The notes beneath the pieces are model-generated. The model worked only from the letters and a program-made list of their open reading frames with translations. It did not search any database and was not told the origin of the DNA. From Symsagittifera roscoffensis (Eukaryota; Xenacoelomorpha; Acoela; Convolutidae): 64,000 nucleotides of DNA. This document shows, piece by piece, positions 30,601 to 42,736 of this stretch. The translations under genes and the position numbers were made by a program. Where the stretch lies: assembly GCF_963678635.1 (NCBI RefSeq), contig NC_087063.1:66702471-66766470 (forward strand). The letters are read 5' to 3'. The first letter of the stretch is position 1. Each line of letters starts with the position of its first letter.

Positions 30601-33058
30601 TAACCTCGCTGCCTGATTCGGTAAACCTTTCTTTTTCAACTCCCTGTTCAAGGAAAAGGAATTGTACAGGCTCAAGCTCACGTTCTTCGCCAAGTCTTCC
30701 CCCAGTATCGACTCAAGAATTGGAGTAACTAAATCAGTAACCAACTCGAGAATTAAGTATGATAACATGAGAAGTTTTCATACTAATTAATTTTAACAAT
30801 GGAAATAAGTTTGGACTCAAGAATCGAAGTTTTGGTCTGAACCATTGGGACACCCCAGCTGTCCACCTTTCCACTGAGGGTTCACTCTAGTTCAGCTCGA
30901 ATAATTGTATTCTTCTTTCGCAATCGATTCTTCTCCTATCTCAGGATAAGACGGCTCTGCTCGCGTTTATTTTGTATCTGGAAATTGCGAATGGCAGTAT
31001 TACGCTGCTTTTTCAAGCACTTTCCCGCGATTGTAAATCAGATGTTCTGATCTTGTATTTCTGATATTTTCAGTTTTCGCGAGAAAGTTGAGCATTACAG
31101 GCTCCGTTCGAAGTTTTGAAAAAAAAAATTCCTCCCAAAATTACGTAGTTCGTGTTCCTCAATGTCAAACTTTCAAAAATTATCGACTGGCACATACTCC
31201 CCGGACTCGAGATCGATGTCCTCATCGCTTGTTGCCGCCTGCCAGTGAGTCCCCAGAATACCGGGTGTTGCTCAAGATACAGTGCCAGTGGTCATTTACA
31301 GAAGTTTGCAGCAGTCTTAAGTTTATATGCATCCCAAAATTCACCACCATATAAAATTGTCACACTATCGCTGAACAGCAACCAAAATTTGCATTTACCT
31401 GCACCTTAAATATCCGCTTTTGAAGCTTATAAATAAAAGTTCTTTTGTCCTATCCAATCAGGAAATTGTCATGCAACATTTTGACTTATATAATAACTAT
31501 AGCATATTAATAACAATACTTTGTTTCGTTAAATATTCTTTTCCTTGACCTCGGATTCTATCCGAGTTCACACTCGAGCCCCTTCCTTTCCCTCTCAAGA
31601 CTCAAGAAAATCACAATGCGCTCCCTGCTCACTTCGTATTCCTAGCCTTCGAAGTGCTAGGACCCGATGAATTTGATACCGTGATCTGCCTTAATAGCGC
31701 TTCCTCTTCATCAGAGCTGATCACGATTTCTTCCCATGCTCTCAATTGTTCGAAGGACCGCATCCACTCTTTCTGCTCCTGTAACCTCGCTGCCTGATTC
31801 GGTAAACCTTTCTTTTTGAAGTCGCTGTTCAAGCAAAAGGAATTGTACAGGCTCAAGCTCACGTTCTTCGCCAAGTCTTCCCCCAGTATCGACTCAAGAA
31901 TTGGAGTAACTAAATCAGTAACCAACTCGAGAATTAAGTATGATAACATGAGAAGTTTTCATTCTAATTAATTTCAACAAGGGAAATAAGTCTGGACTCA
32001 AGAATCGAAGTTTTGGTCTGAACCATTGGGACACCCCAGCTGTCCACCTTTCCACTGAGGGTTCACTCTAGTTCAGCTCGAATAATTGTATTCTTCTTTC
32101 GCAATCGATTCTTCTCCTATCTCAGGATAAGACTGCTCTGCTCGCGTTTATTTTGTATCTGGAAATTGCGAATGGCAATTTTACGCTGCTTTTTCAAGCA
32201 CTTTCCCGCGATTGTAAATCAGATGTTCTGATCTTGTATTTCTGATATTTTCAGTTTTCGCGAGAAAGTTGAGCATTACAGGCTCCGTTCGAAGTTTTGA
32301 AAAATAAAATTCCTCCCAAAATTACGTAGTTCGTGTTCCTCAATGTCAAACTTCCAAATATTATCGACTGGCACATACTCCCCGGACTCGAGATCGATGT
32401 CCTCATCGCTTGTTGCCGCCTGCCAGTGAAACCCCAGAATACCGGGTGTTGCTCAAGATACAGTGCCAGTGGTCATTTACAGAAGTTTGCAGCAGACTTA
32501 AGTTTATCTGCATCCCAAAATTCACCACCATATAAAATTGTCACACTATCGCTGAACAGCAATCAAAAGTTGCATTTACCTGCACCTTAAATATCCGCTT
32601 TTGAAGCTTATGAATAAAAGTTCTTTTGTCCTATCCAATCAGGAAATTGTCATGCAACATTTTGACTTATATAATAACTATAGCATATTAATAACAATAC
32701 TTTGTTTCGTTAAACTTTCTTTTCCTTGACCTCGGATTTTATCCGAGTTCACACTCGAGCCCCTACCTTTCCCTCTCAAGACTCAAGAAACTCACAATGA
32801 GCTCCCTGCTCACTTCGTACTCCTTGCCTTCGAAGTGCTAGGACCCGATGAATCTGACACGCTTCCTCATCATCAGAGCTGATCACGATTTCCTCCAATG
32901 CTCTCAATTGTTCGAAGGACCGCATGCACTCTTTCTGCTCCTGTAACGTCGCTGCCTGATTCGGTAAACCTTTCTTTTTCAATTCCCTGTTCAAGCAAAA
33001 GGAACTGTGCACGCTCAAGCTCACGTTCTTCGCCAATTCTTCCCCCAGTATCGACTCT
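27160..33058 (-). repeat. ~1181-bp tandem array: LTR start + PPT + ORF2 end of element B
   Basis: Five LTR/PPT junctions lie at 27650, 28831, 30013, 31194 and 32375, so the period is 1181-1182 bp. Each unit (minus strand) contains the last ~85 codons of ORF2, the 3' UTR, the polypurine tract, and the first ~500 bp of the LTR, which then rejoins ORF2 at GAGTCGATACTG. The join uses a GAGT overlap: the LTR side reads ATTCTCGAGTG in the leftmost copy and the ORF2 side reads GAGAGTCGATAC at 33058. Units are nearly identical; the rightmost ORF2 end is the original. No unit forms a new gene. The repeated 106-codon frames (28084-28404, 29266-29586, 30448-30768, 31629-31949) are ORF2 C-termini fused to LTR sequence. 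Confidence 0.85.
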
Positions 33059-36000
33059 CTTGTTTGGTATTGTCTCTAGACACCCTACCGACTCTTTTCC
33101 AACCTGTTGTGATCGCATTTCTATAGGTCAGCAGAGGTCTCCTGAAGGCTTCCGAGCCTATCTCCGCCAGGAACTGTCGATACTCCTTCTGGTATTTCTT
33201 CATATGATCCTTCGTCGCTATGTACAACCAAGATGTCAACGTCGCTCGAAACCACTGAAAGAACCTAATGCGGCTCCATACGTGCCTGACTTCCATTGGT
33301 ATGGCGAATACCTTGCATACAGTCTCAAACAACTCATGTCTCCTGCTGTAATCTATAGCGTGTATCGATTCCGCCGTAGCTGTCTTCGACTCCCTGTACT
33401 TCGTTACATTTTCTTCGATCCATCGTAACGCCAAAATTGTGCTTACTACCGAGATGGTCACCTTCTGCTGATGATCGGGTAACCCGATTGACCGAATTTC
33501 TTCTATATCCCACACTAAGCAAAGGTTTTTATGCTCCGGGTACCACACTGTCTGTGCTAAGCAGTGGCATGGGCATTCCCCATGTGTGATTTCTATGCTT
33601 CGAAGATTGCGTTACCCCGATGCTTCCAGCAGAGGCTCCAGTTCCATCATCTTCTCGTGCACCTCATCATCTTCCTCCAGCATTGGGACATTACCCATCG
33701 GCTTCCCAATGGCCTTCTGTCTCTCAAAATTGCTCCTATTTTCGTCTCCCAAGCTCAAGAGTTCTCTTCCCCAGATTTCACTCAAGTCATCTCTTTGTGC
33801 CCTCGGCACCGTTCCCAGGATCTTCCTCAACAGTCTGTGTGAATGATGCGACATTCGAGCCAGCCGTACGCACCTGGGTACCGAGAAGGCCTTATCCACT
33901 AGTATCCTTTGGCTGGATACCTCCACCATTGCCATGTGCAATTGATAATGGCTCCCACATACGTTGGCCATCAATGATCCCACCAAAGACTTTGCATGCA
34001 CAGGCAGGCCATAAGCTTCGCTCAGTGGAAATCCCATTTCCGCCTCTAGACCAATCATCCATCCTCTGATATGTTTCTGGGTGGTTTGCAACACCCCTGG
34101 CCAAGACTCCACGCTCAACGCCGTCACCAAATGGTGTTCAGACTCCAGCATCTCCAGTGATTGCAGACTACACATTCTAGAGAAGAACCCCAGCGCCGTT
34201 GCTATATTCACTGTGGTGTTCGTATAACACTCAGCCATTATCTGCACCTCGCTCTTCTCTCTTTCTGTTATATCACCAAACCAGGTGACTAGGTCTTCTC
34301 CCTGGAAAGATTGTATTCTGACACATGAGCGTCCATCACAGGTGTGCCCTCCGCCTCCGCACGTCAAATCAAGACGGCTACCAGGTTCCAACTTCTTTAC
34401 TGATCCGAGCTTACTCGTTGTTCCGCCCGACTCTTTACTCTGTGGTAGGATCAATTTGTGTATCACGTCCAACGTTCCCAGATCCTCATCTTTTGTCGGT
34501 GTTAGCCTTACTCGTTCCGTGGCATCTTCAATAAAGCTCGCATGGTGATTGGGACACCAGGAAGGTCTCAGCATTTTTCAAACCGTTCCCAAATTCGTAG
34601 TCATCATGCCACTTCCGTTTTCCATTCTCAATTCTACTCTTTTGCTCGAGCACGGCACGCTTATCACCTTTGGCGTCGCCTCAAGTAGCAGGCCCAGGCT
34701 CGGTTTCTCCCTTTCCATTGGGTCGATTACGGTTATCTTCTCCGTCCAAAATTTCAAGAGCTCCGCCACCTCATGATTCCTGTAAGCGCTCGCGGCTTCT
34801 GAATTCAAGAAAGTATAATACGCTATTCCCATCACTCCAGAAACGTATCGATACTCTCCCTTTTTATTGGCTCTCGCGTAACCTTCAGCCAAGGCTAAGT
34901 TGCGATGCACATCATGCCCCTCTTCAAATTTCTTGTTGTAGAATCTTCGTATCTCACCAAGTTTCCTAAGACTTTCTAGGGATTGCCTCGAGTCATCCTC
35001 CTTCTCGAATCCCGTACTCTGGTACACGTTCAGTATGACGGTGGAGACTCTTCTCGAAATGGTTTTGCTCCCCATGGCCTTCTGATGACACTCTTGGACT
35101 GTGCTGCTGTTCATTACGGACATTATCCACCTCAAGAAACCAGTGGCATCTTTTCTTCTCGCCAGGCTCAGACCGGAGTTGTCCCTCGCGACGTGTTGTA
35201 CCAGCATCTGATAGACCTCCTGGTTTTTATTGCCTAACTTCAATTTGTCACATGAAGTCAAGACCTCCAATTCTATTCCCACTAGGCTCCACGCGAACAT
35301 CAGTTGTCCCGCGGTTCTGACGAAGGGATTCGCCATCAAAGGCAATGCCGATGAAGGTGTTCTCATCGCCTCCTCAAAATAATCCCGCAACAGGCTCTGC
35401 CAAGTTCGCTTTAACTGACTTCCCAACTCCAGCTTGTTGACTTCGGCTTTCTGTTGAGTTGCCCAATTGCGACGCTTGCGGGACACCCCTTGATCAAGCT
35501 TCTTCAGACAGTCCTCCAATTCCTTCATCGTCTCTAGGGTTACCCACCAAGGTCGAGCCGTATTACTCGTCGCATTTTTCTTAAGAGGGTCATTGGACAC
35601 TTGTTTGCCAACAGCTTGATGTTAGCTCGAGATTCATTTGCTGCCCCCATCCACTTCCCAGGTTTGTCCACTCGCCGAACCCTTTTTCGAGCCTGCCTTC
35701 TGAGGTTTGAAGTCCTCCTCCGTTACCAGACTTGTCAAGACCTCTATCTCTTTCACTATTTCGGTTAGCCTCCTTGGTTCGGAGCTACTCTTGTAGGCTG
35801 CCGTCATCCACCGCGCCAAGACCATGGGGGCGGTCTCCCTCAAGTTCTTCTCCGAAACAGCATCCACTGACGGGCTGCTCAACTCCTCCATTTCGCGCTT
35901 CCTCTTTCGAGACTTAATACGTTTGCTTGGGGATGTCGTCACTATCATCACTGATTCGATCTCTTCAGCCCGGTCCGACCCTTCCAACTCTTGCCTCCCC

Positions 36001-36811
36001 CTGCTCGAGCCTTAAGGATATTAGTAATCTTATTCATATTACTAGTCTTAATCCTATCCTCCCCTTCAATTTTATTTATTTTATCATCAGTCTTTTTCTT
36101 CAGAGTAGAGCCTTCTTTACATTCATCATCTTTGGTCTTCTGTCGCGTCTCCCTCAACTTGACTATCTTGCTCAGCAACTCCTTTCTTGCTTTCTCATCC
36201 AATCCGGTGGCCATCAACACTGGTTCCCCAAACTTGACCACCGTGTTCCACAGTTCTTCCTTGAAGTTGTCCAGCGTGGTCTCACTCTTCTTCTCCTGAT
36301 CAAACTGACTCAAGAAATCCCGCCAAGCCTTCTCATCCAGAGTCCCCAGAAAAATATCTTTGTTCCCCTCAAACGTATTCTTTTGACTCTCGTCAGCACT
36401 CAAGAGTATCATCCCCATGTTGGAAGTTTCTCTTGTCAATGGTAGTTCCAGGTTCTTACGGGGGGATGAGGTCAGTGGTGGCGTGGCACTGTCCGCCCAA
36501 TCGTCTCCGCTCAAGTCTCGTAGTAGCTCCTGGGCGGTGAAATCCACCTCTGCTGGTTTCGGCTCAGGCGTATTCCCCACTTCCATTTCCTCCCCCGTTT
36601 CACTGAGAGTTTCGTCTATGCTCTCTTCTCCTGACTCAGCTTGTCTTCTCTCGAGTATCTTCCTAAAACGATCCTCTACGGGGCCACTTCTCTTGTCTCC
36701 AGGAGTGCCCACCAACAGCGGTGAGAGTGTCGCGGGGTCTTGCTTTTTATATTCCGTCAGAGCTACATAAAACGAGCCTGCCGCATCCAGCTCTTTCCCT
36801 TCTTGCCTCAT
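32776..36811 (-). pseudogene. Element B ORF2 (homologue of element A ORF2), broken
   Basis: Collinear with ORF2 of A over its whole length: the N-terminal FLGTLDEKAW block matches FLGTLPEEEW in A, RDYFEEAMRT matches RYFEEEMRT, and the C-x4-H-x-C-x4-C motif is preserved (CGGGGHTCDGRSC). Breaks: a frameshift near 35950-35990, stops near 35634 and 35622, a TGA at 34578 where a tryptophan codon is likely, a TAA at 33612 just after LLEASG, and a frameshift near 33040. Between 35600 and 33021 the frame is otherwise continuous. The first ATG is at 36811, only a dozen bases after the stop of the preceding frame. The last part is what the tandem array has multiplied. Confidence 0.8.
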
Positions 36812-36823
36812 TTCCACCTGTTC

Positions 36824-39687
36824 CTATCCGTAAAGTGCTCGATGCTTCCTCGTGGCAAACTTCATCTTGTCCTTCATTGCAATGTGTCCCTCTTCCACGA
36901 TCATCCTACCATCATCCCATATCGGTAATCCGTTCTCTAGGCTCGCCCGATCAAGCTTTCTCAAGATTTCCCGCTCCCCGAATTTTGCAGGCATTGAGCC
37001 TCTCATTTCCTTGGCTTGAGTCGTCCATGAGTTAATCTCGATATCGCAGATGTGGAAGTAGACCGCCGCCGTATATCCAATGATCAAGGGATCCCAGCCA
37101 TCGGTGATTTCCACTTGCTGTCTCTCGCGAATAAGGATGGTACTACCAGGGGGCTGTTCATCCCCAGGGTCATTCTCCTGACTGTTGGAAACTCAAGAAT
37201 GGTCGCGGGTAAGACTTCCTTCTCCAGTGTCGCCTCCAGCTCCTTTTTACCAACTCAAAGCTCTTTTTCCACACGGGGATTCTCAAGATCTCTTGTCCGT
37301 TCGCCGTCAGGGGATTCAGGTTCCAAAACTTGGGATACGTCTCAATGGGGCCTTCACGTTTTCCCCCCATCCTGCACTGCAGTTGCCCCCGGAAATTGAA
37401 TACCACCAACTAGGGATCTTTCACCTTCCCCATGAGCACTGTATTACTCATCCGCGCCCTGAGCACCTCTTATTGAAACCAGTTCAGCGCCGTCCCATCC
37501 AACACGCTTATTAAGCTCACTTGCACTACTGAATGGCGGTATGCAGCCACTAGAGGGTCCGGAAAGGCGTATGTCACTGCTGGTCCGTAGATACAAGTCA
37601 CGACTTCCTCTAGTCCCCTGATCATTCCCACTGGGTCAGACCTCATCGCCAGGCATAGATCCGTCAGTAGAAGTATACCACCATTCGCCTCCCTCCTTTC
37701 CTCTCTCGTCTTCGGGTTCTTCTCCTCACCGGTCATGTGTCGGTTCTGCATCAGAAGATACTCCACCAGCAACGTCTTCAGTCCCGTCGCGCACTTGTAC
37801 AAATAAGTGTCTATACTCGAATGGGTTTTTCCCATCGACAGGGGTTCTACTTATTTCATCAGCCGATGGAATGAGACCAATTCGCCATGAGTCAGAAGCA
37901 CCAGCGCCAGATATCCATCAATCCGAAGTGTCTGTGTCTCTACACCCCGACTGAACATGTACGCTGGACCCATGTTAAACAGGTATCTCGGGTAAACTAA
38001 GTATAGGGCTAGCAAGAGGCTTATGGGCATGTTCAAGAGTTCTTGTACAAAGGCCCCGAAAATTGGTCTCTTTCGCACAAAACACTCCAGCCATGTATTC
38101 TTCTCCCAACAAGGACTCAAGAATTCCAGTATCTCGTGATCTCTCTTTGTCCTCAGCTCACCTTTTGCGTGTTCCCTCCAGAACCCTCCAATGGTGACTT
38201 CGTTAGCTGCCGTGACAAAGCTAACCACCGTCATCTCCCTGCTCTCGGCTACCTCCAATTGTTCCTCAAGAAACACCCAGATCTGCTTCACGAGAGGTGG
38301 GGCACTCTCCCTCGTCTTGTCAGTGTCTTGGTGTTAGAAACGACCGCCTGCCTATTTCTTGCGTTAGTCGATACACTATCGACTCCAGTTGCTTCTCAGT
38401 CGCAGCTACATTCTTCCTTTCGTTACTTGGTCCCTTTGATTTGGTCGTGGAGCTCGTGATGGTCACGTCCATGCCTCGGAACCATAGGCTGGCTGTCAGG
38501 TGACTTATGATAGGGTGGTCATCCCCTATTGTCGGACTGAACTTCAGCTGCCTGGCAAAATTCGAGATCTCAAGTAAGAGGACCTAATCCAGCACAATGA
38601 GTATATCTGCTAATTCATAAAATCCCCTCAAGGCATGGGACACGTCCGCCCACGCCGCCGAGAGTTCTGACTTCCGTAGTCTCAAGTTCGTAGGTTCCAG
38701 CTCTCGATTGGTTGCCGTCAGGATTTGCCATGCGTTCCCTTCAGCTGTCAGAATCAAAATAGCATACACAAACTGCATGTCGTGAATACCACCTTCGTCT
38801 TGGGTCCAAATCGCTTTCCCTGTACCTCATTCATCGCGGAAAACAACGTCCGGATCGCCTCCCATATTTTCTTTGGCGTAGGCTTGTCCCCTTTCAGCTG
38901 CTCTAGAAGCCCAGCCGCATGCAGGTGATCATTCATTCCCGCGAACAGCAGCAGCTCTGGTTCGCAAGGCGTTTCTGACTTTATCGCCACCACCAAGGTC
39001 AACATCTGGTTCAATTCTGCACCCGGCAGCGAGTATACTAGAGTTTCTGGCCAGAACAACTTGGGAGACGTTCCTTCGAAGTCCGATCCCGTCACGATGA
39101 TCACTCTCGTGGCTGCTGGATCTGCTCTGTCATACACTGCCAGTGTCTTGGCCCATTGGGCATTGCCACAGGGTTTCCCATATCTTGGGTCATCTGCCAA
39201 TCTCGCACCCTCGTAAACGGCGTCTGGCAATTCCATCTCTCTTGGATCCAGTAGCTTGTCCACCACCCTCAACTGTGCAGGAGTCGCCAATCTGATTCTG
39301 GCGATACTTTTTCTGTGCTTAGGTGGCTCCACTATGAGTCCCGGACTCCCCAGCAACTTGAGAGTTCTGTAATTTATCGGTCCTATGACTGATCTCATGG
39401 GAATCCGTCTTCATCATTCTTGCTCTTGAGAAATGCGTCTCGTGGGCCTTTAGCCAGTCTACGCACTGGTGCCGGCTCAAATCCTCGTGTGACACATGCT
39501 TGAGCCACAGGAATTCTGCCAATTGCTGTCTGCACTCCAGATCCTCCAGGTCCAACTCCTTTACTTTCTCCAGATATCGCGTCCGACTTGCCTCCGCTGG
39601 CTTCTCCACTCTCTTATCATCTACCACTACCACTGAGGACACCACTGAACTCTGGGGCGTTGATGACTCCACTTCTTCAGCTTCCAT
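36824..39687 (-). pseudogene. Element B ORF3: large unknown protein with SGNH-like N-terminal part, broken
   Basis: Successive frames in one direction (39687-39319, 39398-38754, 38778-38584, 38291-37851, 37835-37470, 37409-37170, 37114-36824) read as one long protein of perhaps 900 residues cut by frameshifts and stops. The 39398 segment has IIVTGSDFEGTSPKLF, then SLPGAELNQM, then LLLFAGMNDHLHA. Spacing and the G-M-N-D step resemble blocks I-III of SGNH hydrolases. Downstream come LRKSELSAAWADVSHAL and hydrophobic helical stretches (ISLLLALYLVYPRYLFNMG). Element A has nothing similar. I do not recognise the family as a whole; the hydrolase reading is inference from short motifs. Confidence 0.6.
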
Positions 39688-40459
39688 TGGCGTGGAGCCC
39701 CGTAATCTATCCCGGCTGCTTCTCGAGCTGTCTCATGAGTTGACTCCCGCTCCCAGGCGACTGGACAGGGGTCTTGTGGCGAGGAAAGGGGGATTTGGGG
39801 GTGACCGAATGTGAATCGGGCCGTCTCAAGCAGGTCTGCCTCCAACTCATTTATGTGCCTCTGGAAGACATCATTCAACCACTCCACGCCCCTAGGCCTG
39901 CCGAAGTGGATTCCATCTGAGGACACATCCTCTGGGAAGGACCGCTCCATCTGGTCGGCTACGTCCAACAGTCTGACGGGAGGACACTCCTTTGATGTAT
40001 CTGCTTGATTATCTCGTTCAGGACCCGCATTTTCTCGTTCATTTCCATCGCATGTTGGTCAGCCATCATGTTGTAAGGGATGGTGCAAACTGTGAGTATG
40101 GCGGGATCCATCTGAATCCGCAACTCCTCCAGGATGCAACACATTTTGTAGTGTAGTCTCATGACTTTCCTTAATTCCCCTCTGGACACATCATTGGTCC
40201 CCATCATTAGGGTCACTGTGTACATTTTAGCAATCCCTACCATCTCGAGTGATGCCAACATCTGCGGCGTTGCGGCTCCAGAGAAACTCAAGACTCCAGT
40301 CTGCCAGTGCGACTGGATTCGGGTCAGCACCCGTATCAGGCTGTCCCGTACAATCAGATGAACTGCACCCTCAGGTATTCGCGGCTGTGTGTAGTATTCA
40401 GCCCAGGACGCGTCATGTGAGCAATCCCTTCTCGCCCGCTGCGCCCCGTTCCAATCCAT
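39627..40459 (-). pseudogene. SGNH/GDSL-type hydrolase ORF of element B, frameshifted
   Basis: The first frame (40459-39959) shows LIVRDSLIRVL (block I with the catalytic Ser), SFSGAATPQML (block II Gly), LMMGTNDVSR (block III GxND) and TVCTIPYN. The adjoining frame (39968-39627) supplies LLDVADQMERS and SSDGIHF, the block V Asp-x-x-His pair. All four catalytic-type residues are therefore present but split by one frameshift near 39960-39990. Block I has Arg where Gly is usual. SGNH esterases act on esters of lipids or sugars; they are known from ORF1 of CR1-type LINEs and from extra ORFs of some large rotifer LTR elements. Its role in this element is unknown. Confidence 0.75.
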
Positions 40460-40474
40460 GCGGTTGTGCCTGTG

Positions 40475-41571
40475 TTATCTGCCCTCCGTGTTTTTCTTGT
40501 AGCTTGTGATCGCCACGCCCCTGACCGGTTGCTCTCTCCAAGTTGGGGGTACCTCCGCTGTAGCTGGACTTTCACGACTTCTCAGCTGTAGCCTCTCGTG
40601 TAACTCCTTAAGACGCGACGAGCTCCCGCTCACCTGACTGCTGCTCGGGGTTGAGCTCGGGGTGTATCCAGGCAGTGCCACGTCCATCAACGGGCGTATC
40701 GGTTGCGTCGTCTCCGAACCGCGCAGGGAGGACGCTGATTCGGTTGATATCCATACTTCCAGCCCCTCGTTTATGTGTTCTTGAGCCGCACGGTCCAAAT
40801 TGAATCGTCCCTTCGACCTGGGAGCCTCATCTTCCTCCATACGCGACTCCAGCCTCGAGCTCGCAGCAGCTCGTTCCGTCGCCCTGGTTTCCTTTTGCTT
40901 TTGTTGGTCGAGCTCTCGTTGTCGCCTCTGCATCCTCTCAAGTTCCGACTTCAACTGCTCGCAATTCGCAGCGTTCTCTCGCACCCTCTGCTCTTTATGA
41001 TATTCTGCTCTCAACATCTCAAGGTCACGACGCGCCTGGTCCCTCTCAAGGATCGCCTGGTCCCTCTCCAGATTCGCTTGATTTCGCTCGAGCTTCGCGC
41101 TGTCCCGGTCAAGATTCGCTTTGTTCTTCTCCCTCTGCGCCCTCTCAAGTTCCCTTTTCAAGTTGCTGAGGTCAGGATAGTCTCTTCCGTTTGCTGGGCT
41201 CTCGTCATAGAGGGTGTCTTGCTCGTGGACTGGCTAGCTGATCTTGCTGATGGTCTGACCGGCAATGGGAATTCTCCCGCGCCGTACTCAGTGTTGTTGC
41301 TTAAGCCAGGATTTCTCGCCAAGTCGAATCCTCTCACCCCTCCATCAACGTTCCAGGATAGCCATCTCGTCTGTTCCTGATTGGATATGCCTTCCGTGGT
41401 GTAGCCGACCATTAAGACAGCTTCGGTCGCGGATTCCCTGCACTCACCTTGCTCCTCTAATTGCAGGATGGCATTCAACATCACTGCCATCCTCTCGTCC
41501 ACTTGAGTGTAGTCCAGGTCCCTCAAGCGTCTGTACAACTCATCGAGCGTCGGCCTCTTTAGCTCTGCAAT
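40475..41571 (-). pseudogene. Coiled-coil ORF of element B
   Basis: Two frames meet with a 3-base overlap at 41158-41161: a globular-looking part (MIAELKRPTLDELYRRL..., first ATG 41571) and a long charged helix starting KRELERAQREKNKANLD. The helix contains seven-residue-like repeats LERNQANLERDQAILERDQA, predicted coiled coil over ~90 residues, then a Ser/Pro-rich linker. The lack of an ATG in the second frame suggests one protein split by a frameshift. It stands directly before the SGNH ORF, and coiled coil followed by esterase is the layout of ORF1 in some LINEs. A has no counterpart. Confidence 0.6.
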
Positions 41572-41607
41572 CATGGACTTCCAAAAATCGATCTGCCATT
41601 TTTGCAA

Positions 41608-42119
41608 CTTCTAGATTATCTCGCGCACCAATCAACTCGTGAATTACCGTACCAACTTGAGTGTTACCGTACCAATTTAAGTGTTACCGTACCAACTTGA
41701 GTGCTTGAGAAATCCCTTCCGAATGTTGCTGATCCTGAATTCTCTTTTCAATGTTTGTATTTGAATCGTCATTTTCGATTTAATCAAATCAATCTGAAAG
41801 TAAAATCCACTTTTTAGACTAAGGTGTCAGATTCCTAACCTAAAACTCCCCATTATTGTAGTTAAAACCTTATCCCTCCATCTGTTTTACTAAAATAATT
41901 CAAGTGGAAGTTTTTAAGAGCATGCAGATTCATTCAATGTTTTAGCACCGTCATCTTTTAAATTATAATTGTCATGCCAATCACGTTAAAATCCATCTAC
42001 CTGCCCCGAGGTCCCCATGTACCCTTACTCAAGATCCTTATGTACCCCAACTCAAGACCTCCGTTGTCCACCCGTAGTTCAGGCGATACTCAAGTAGTAT
42101 TTCTTGTGTAGGTGTACCA
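41608..42119. other. Non-coding gap with CTTGAG-rich short repeats, element B
   Basis: No gene. At 41643-41703 a 20-bp word, TTACCGTACCAACTTGAGTG, occurs three times in tandem (the middle copy has CAATTTAAGTG). Three further CTCAAG words lie at 42027-42095. The right edge preserves, in another frame, the last residues of the polyprotein seen in A (LHKKYYLSI), so the gap begins right after the old pol stop. Confidence 0.7.
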
Positions 42120-42735
42120 TTATCTGACCACGAAGACCACGTGTAGGATGGCATATAACTCCCTTGGGCTCAACTTGCCCCTGTTTGGGTCATAAACTGG
42201 CATCGAGACCTCCATTATCCCTCTTTCAATCATGAAATCCCTCAGTCTCGTTAGTGCTAACATCACGTGCTCAGGATCTATCGTATTCCTTTCATTGACT
42301 CTCGTCACTAGAAAGCACAGGTACTTACCCGGGACTTGTGCCACTGATGGGGGAAGCGCAGCCATTCCTCCCAGCCTCGGTCTCTGTCTGAATAGAAACT
42401 CCACATTCTGGTATTCTCTCTTGAATTGGGCCTCCAGTCTCGATTTGAAGCTCATGTCCGCCGTTTACAGATCGCGCTAGTCCTGTCTGACAGAATGAAG
42501 TCGCTGTCCGTTATCAGGATGTTCTCCGAGTATTCATTGGGGATTTCAACTTTCGTTTTGAATTTTCGTCCTATGGTAGGTTCGGCTTCTTCCTCGCCCA
42601 GCTCTAGCCCGTTGGTCTCTCTTACTTCCGTGAGTTTCTTTATCATCAAATTTTTGGTGTTGGTAAGTCCTACCCCCACACCCCGGACAAAAATATTTAT
42701 TGACGTCCCCGTCGATGATGCTGGGTCTAAATTAT
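42120..42735 (-). pseudogene. Macro-like C-terminal module of element B polyprotein
   Basis: Two frames (42679-42452 and 42455-42120) joined by a small frameshift match residues ~3000-3185 of the A polyprotein: RGVGVGLT, ITDSDFIL, FKREYQNVEF, GKYLCFLVTR and VYDPNRGKL. The pattern is that of a small macro domain of the TARG1/Poa1 kind. The premature end at VVFVVR is due to another frameshift; the missing tail is readable in the next frame. Conservation in a diverged element shows that the module belongs to the lineage. Confidence 0.7.
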
Positions 42736-42736
42736 C

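Noticed and set aside
28084-31949. Family of 106-codon genes repeated four times
   Set aside because: These are the tail of ORF2 fused to LTR sequence, multiplied by the 1181-bp tandem array.
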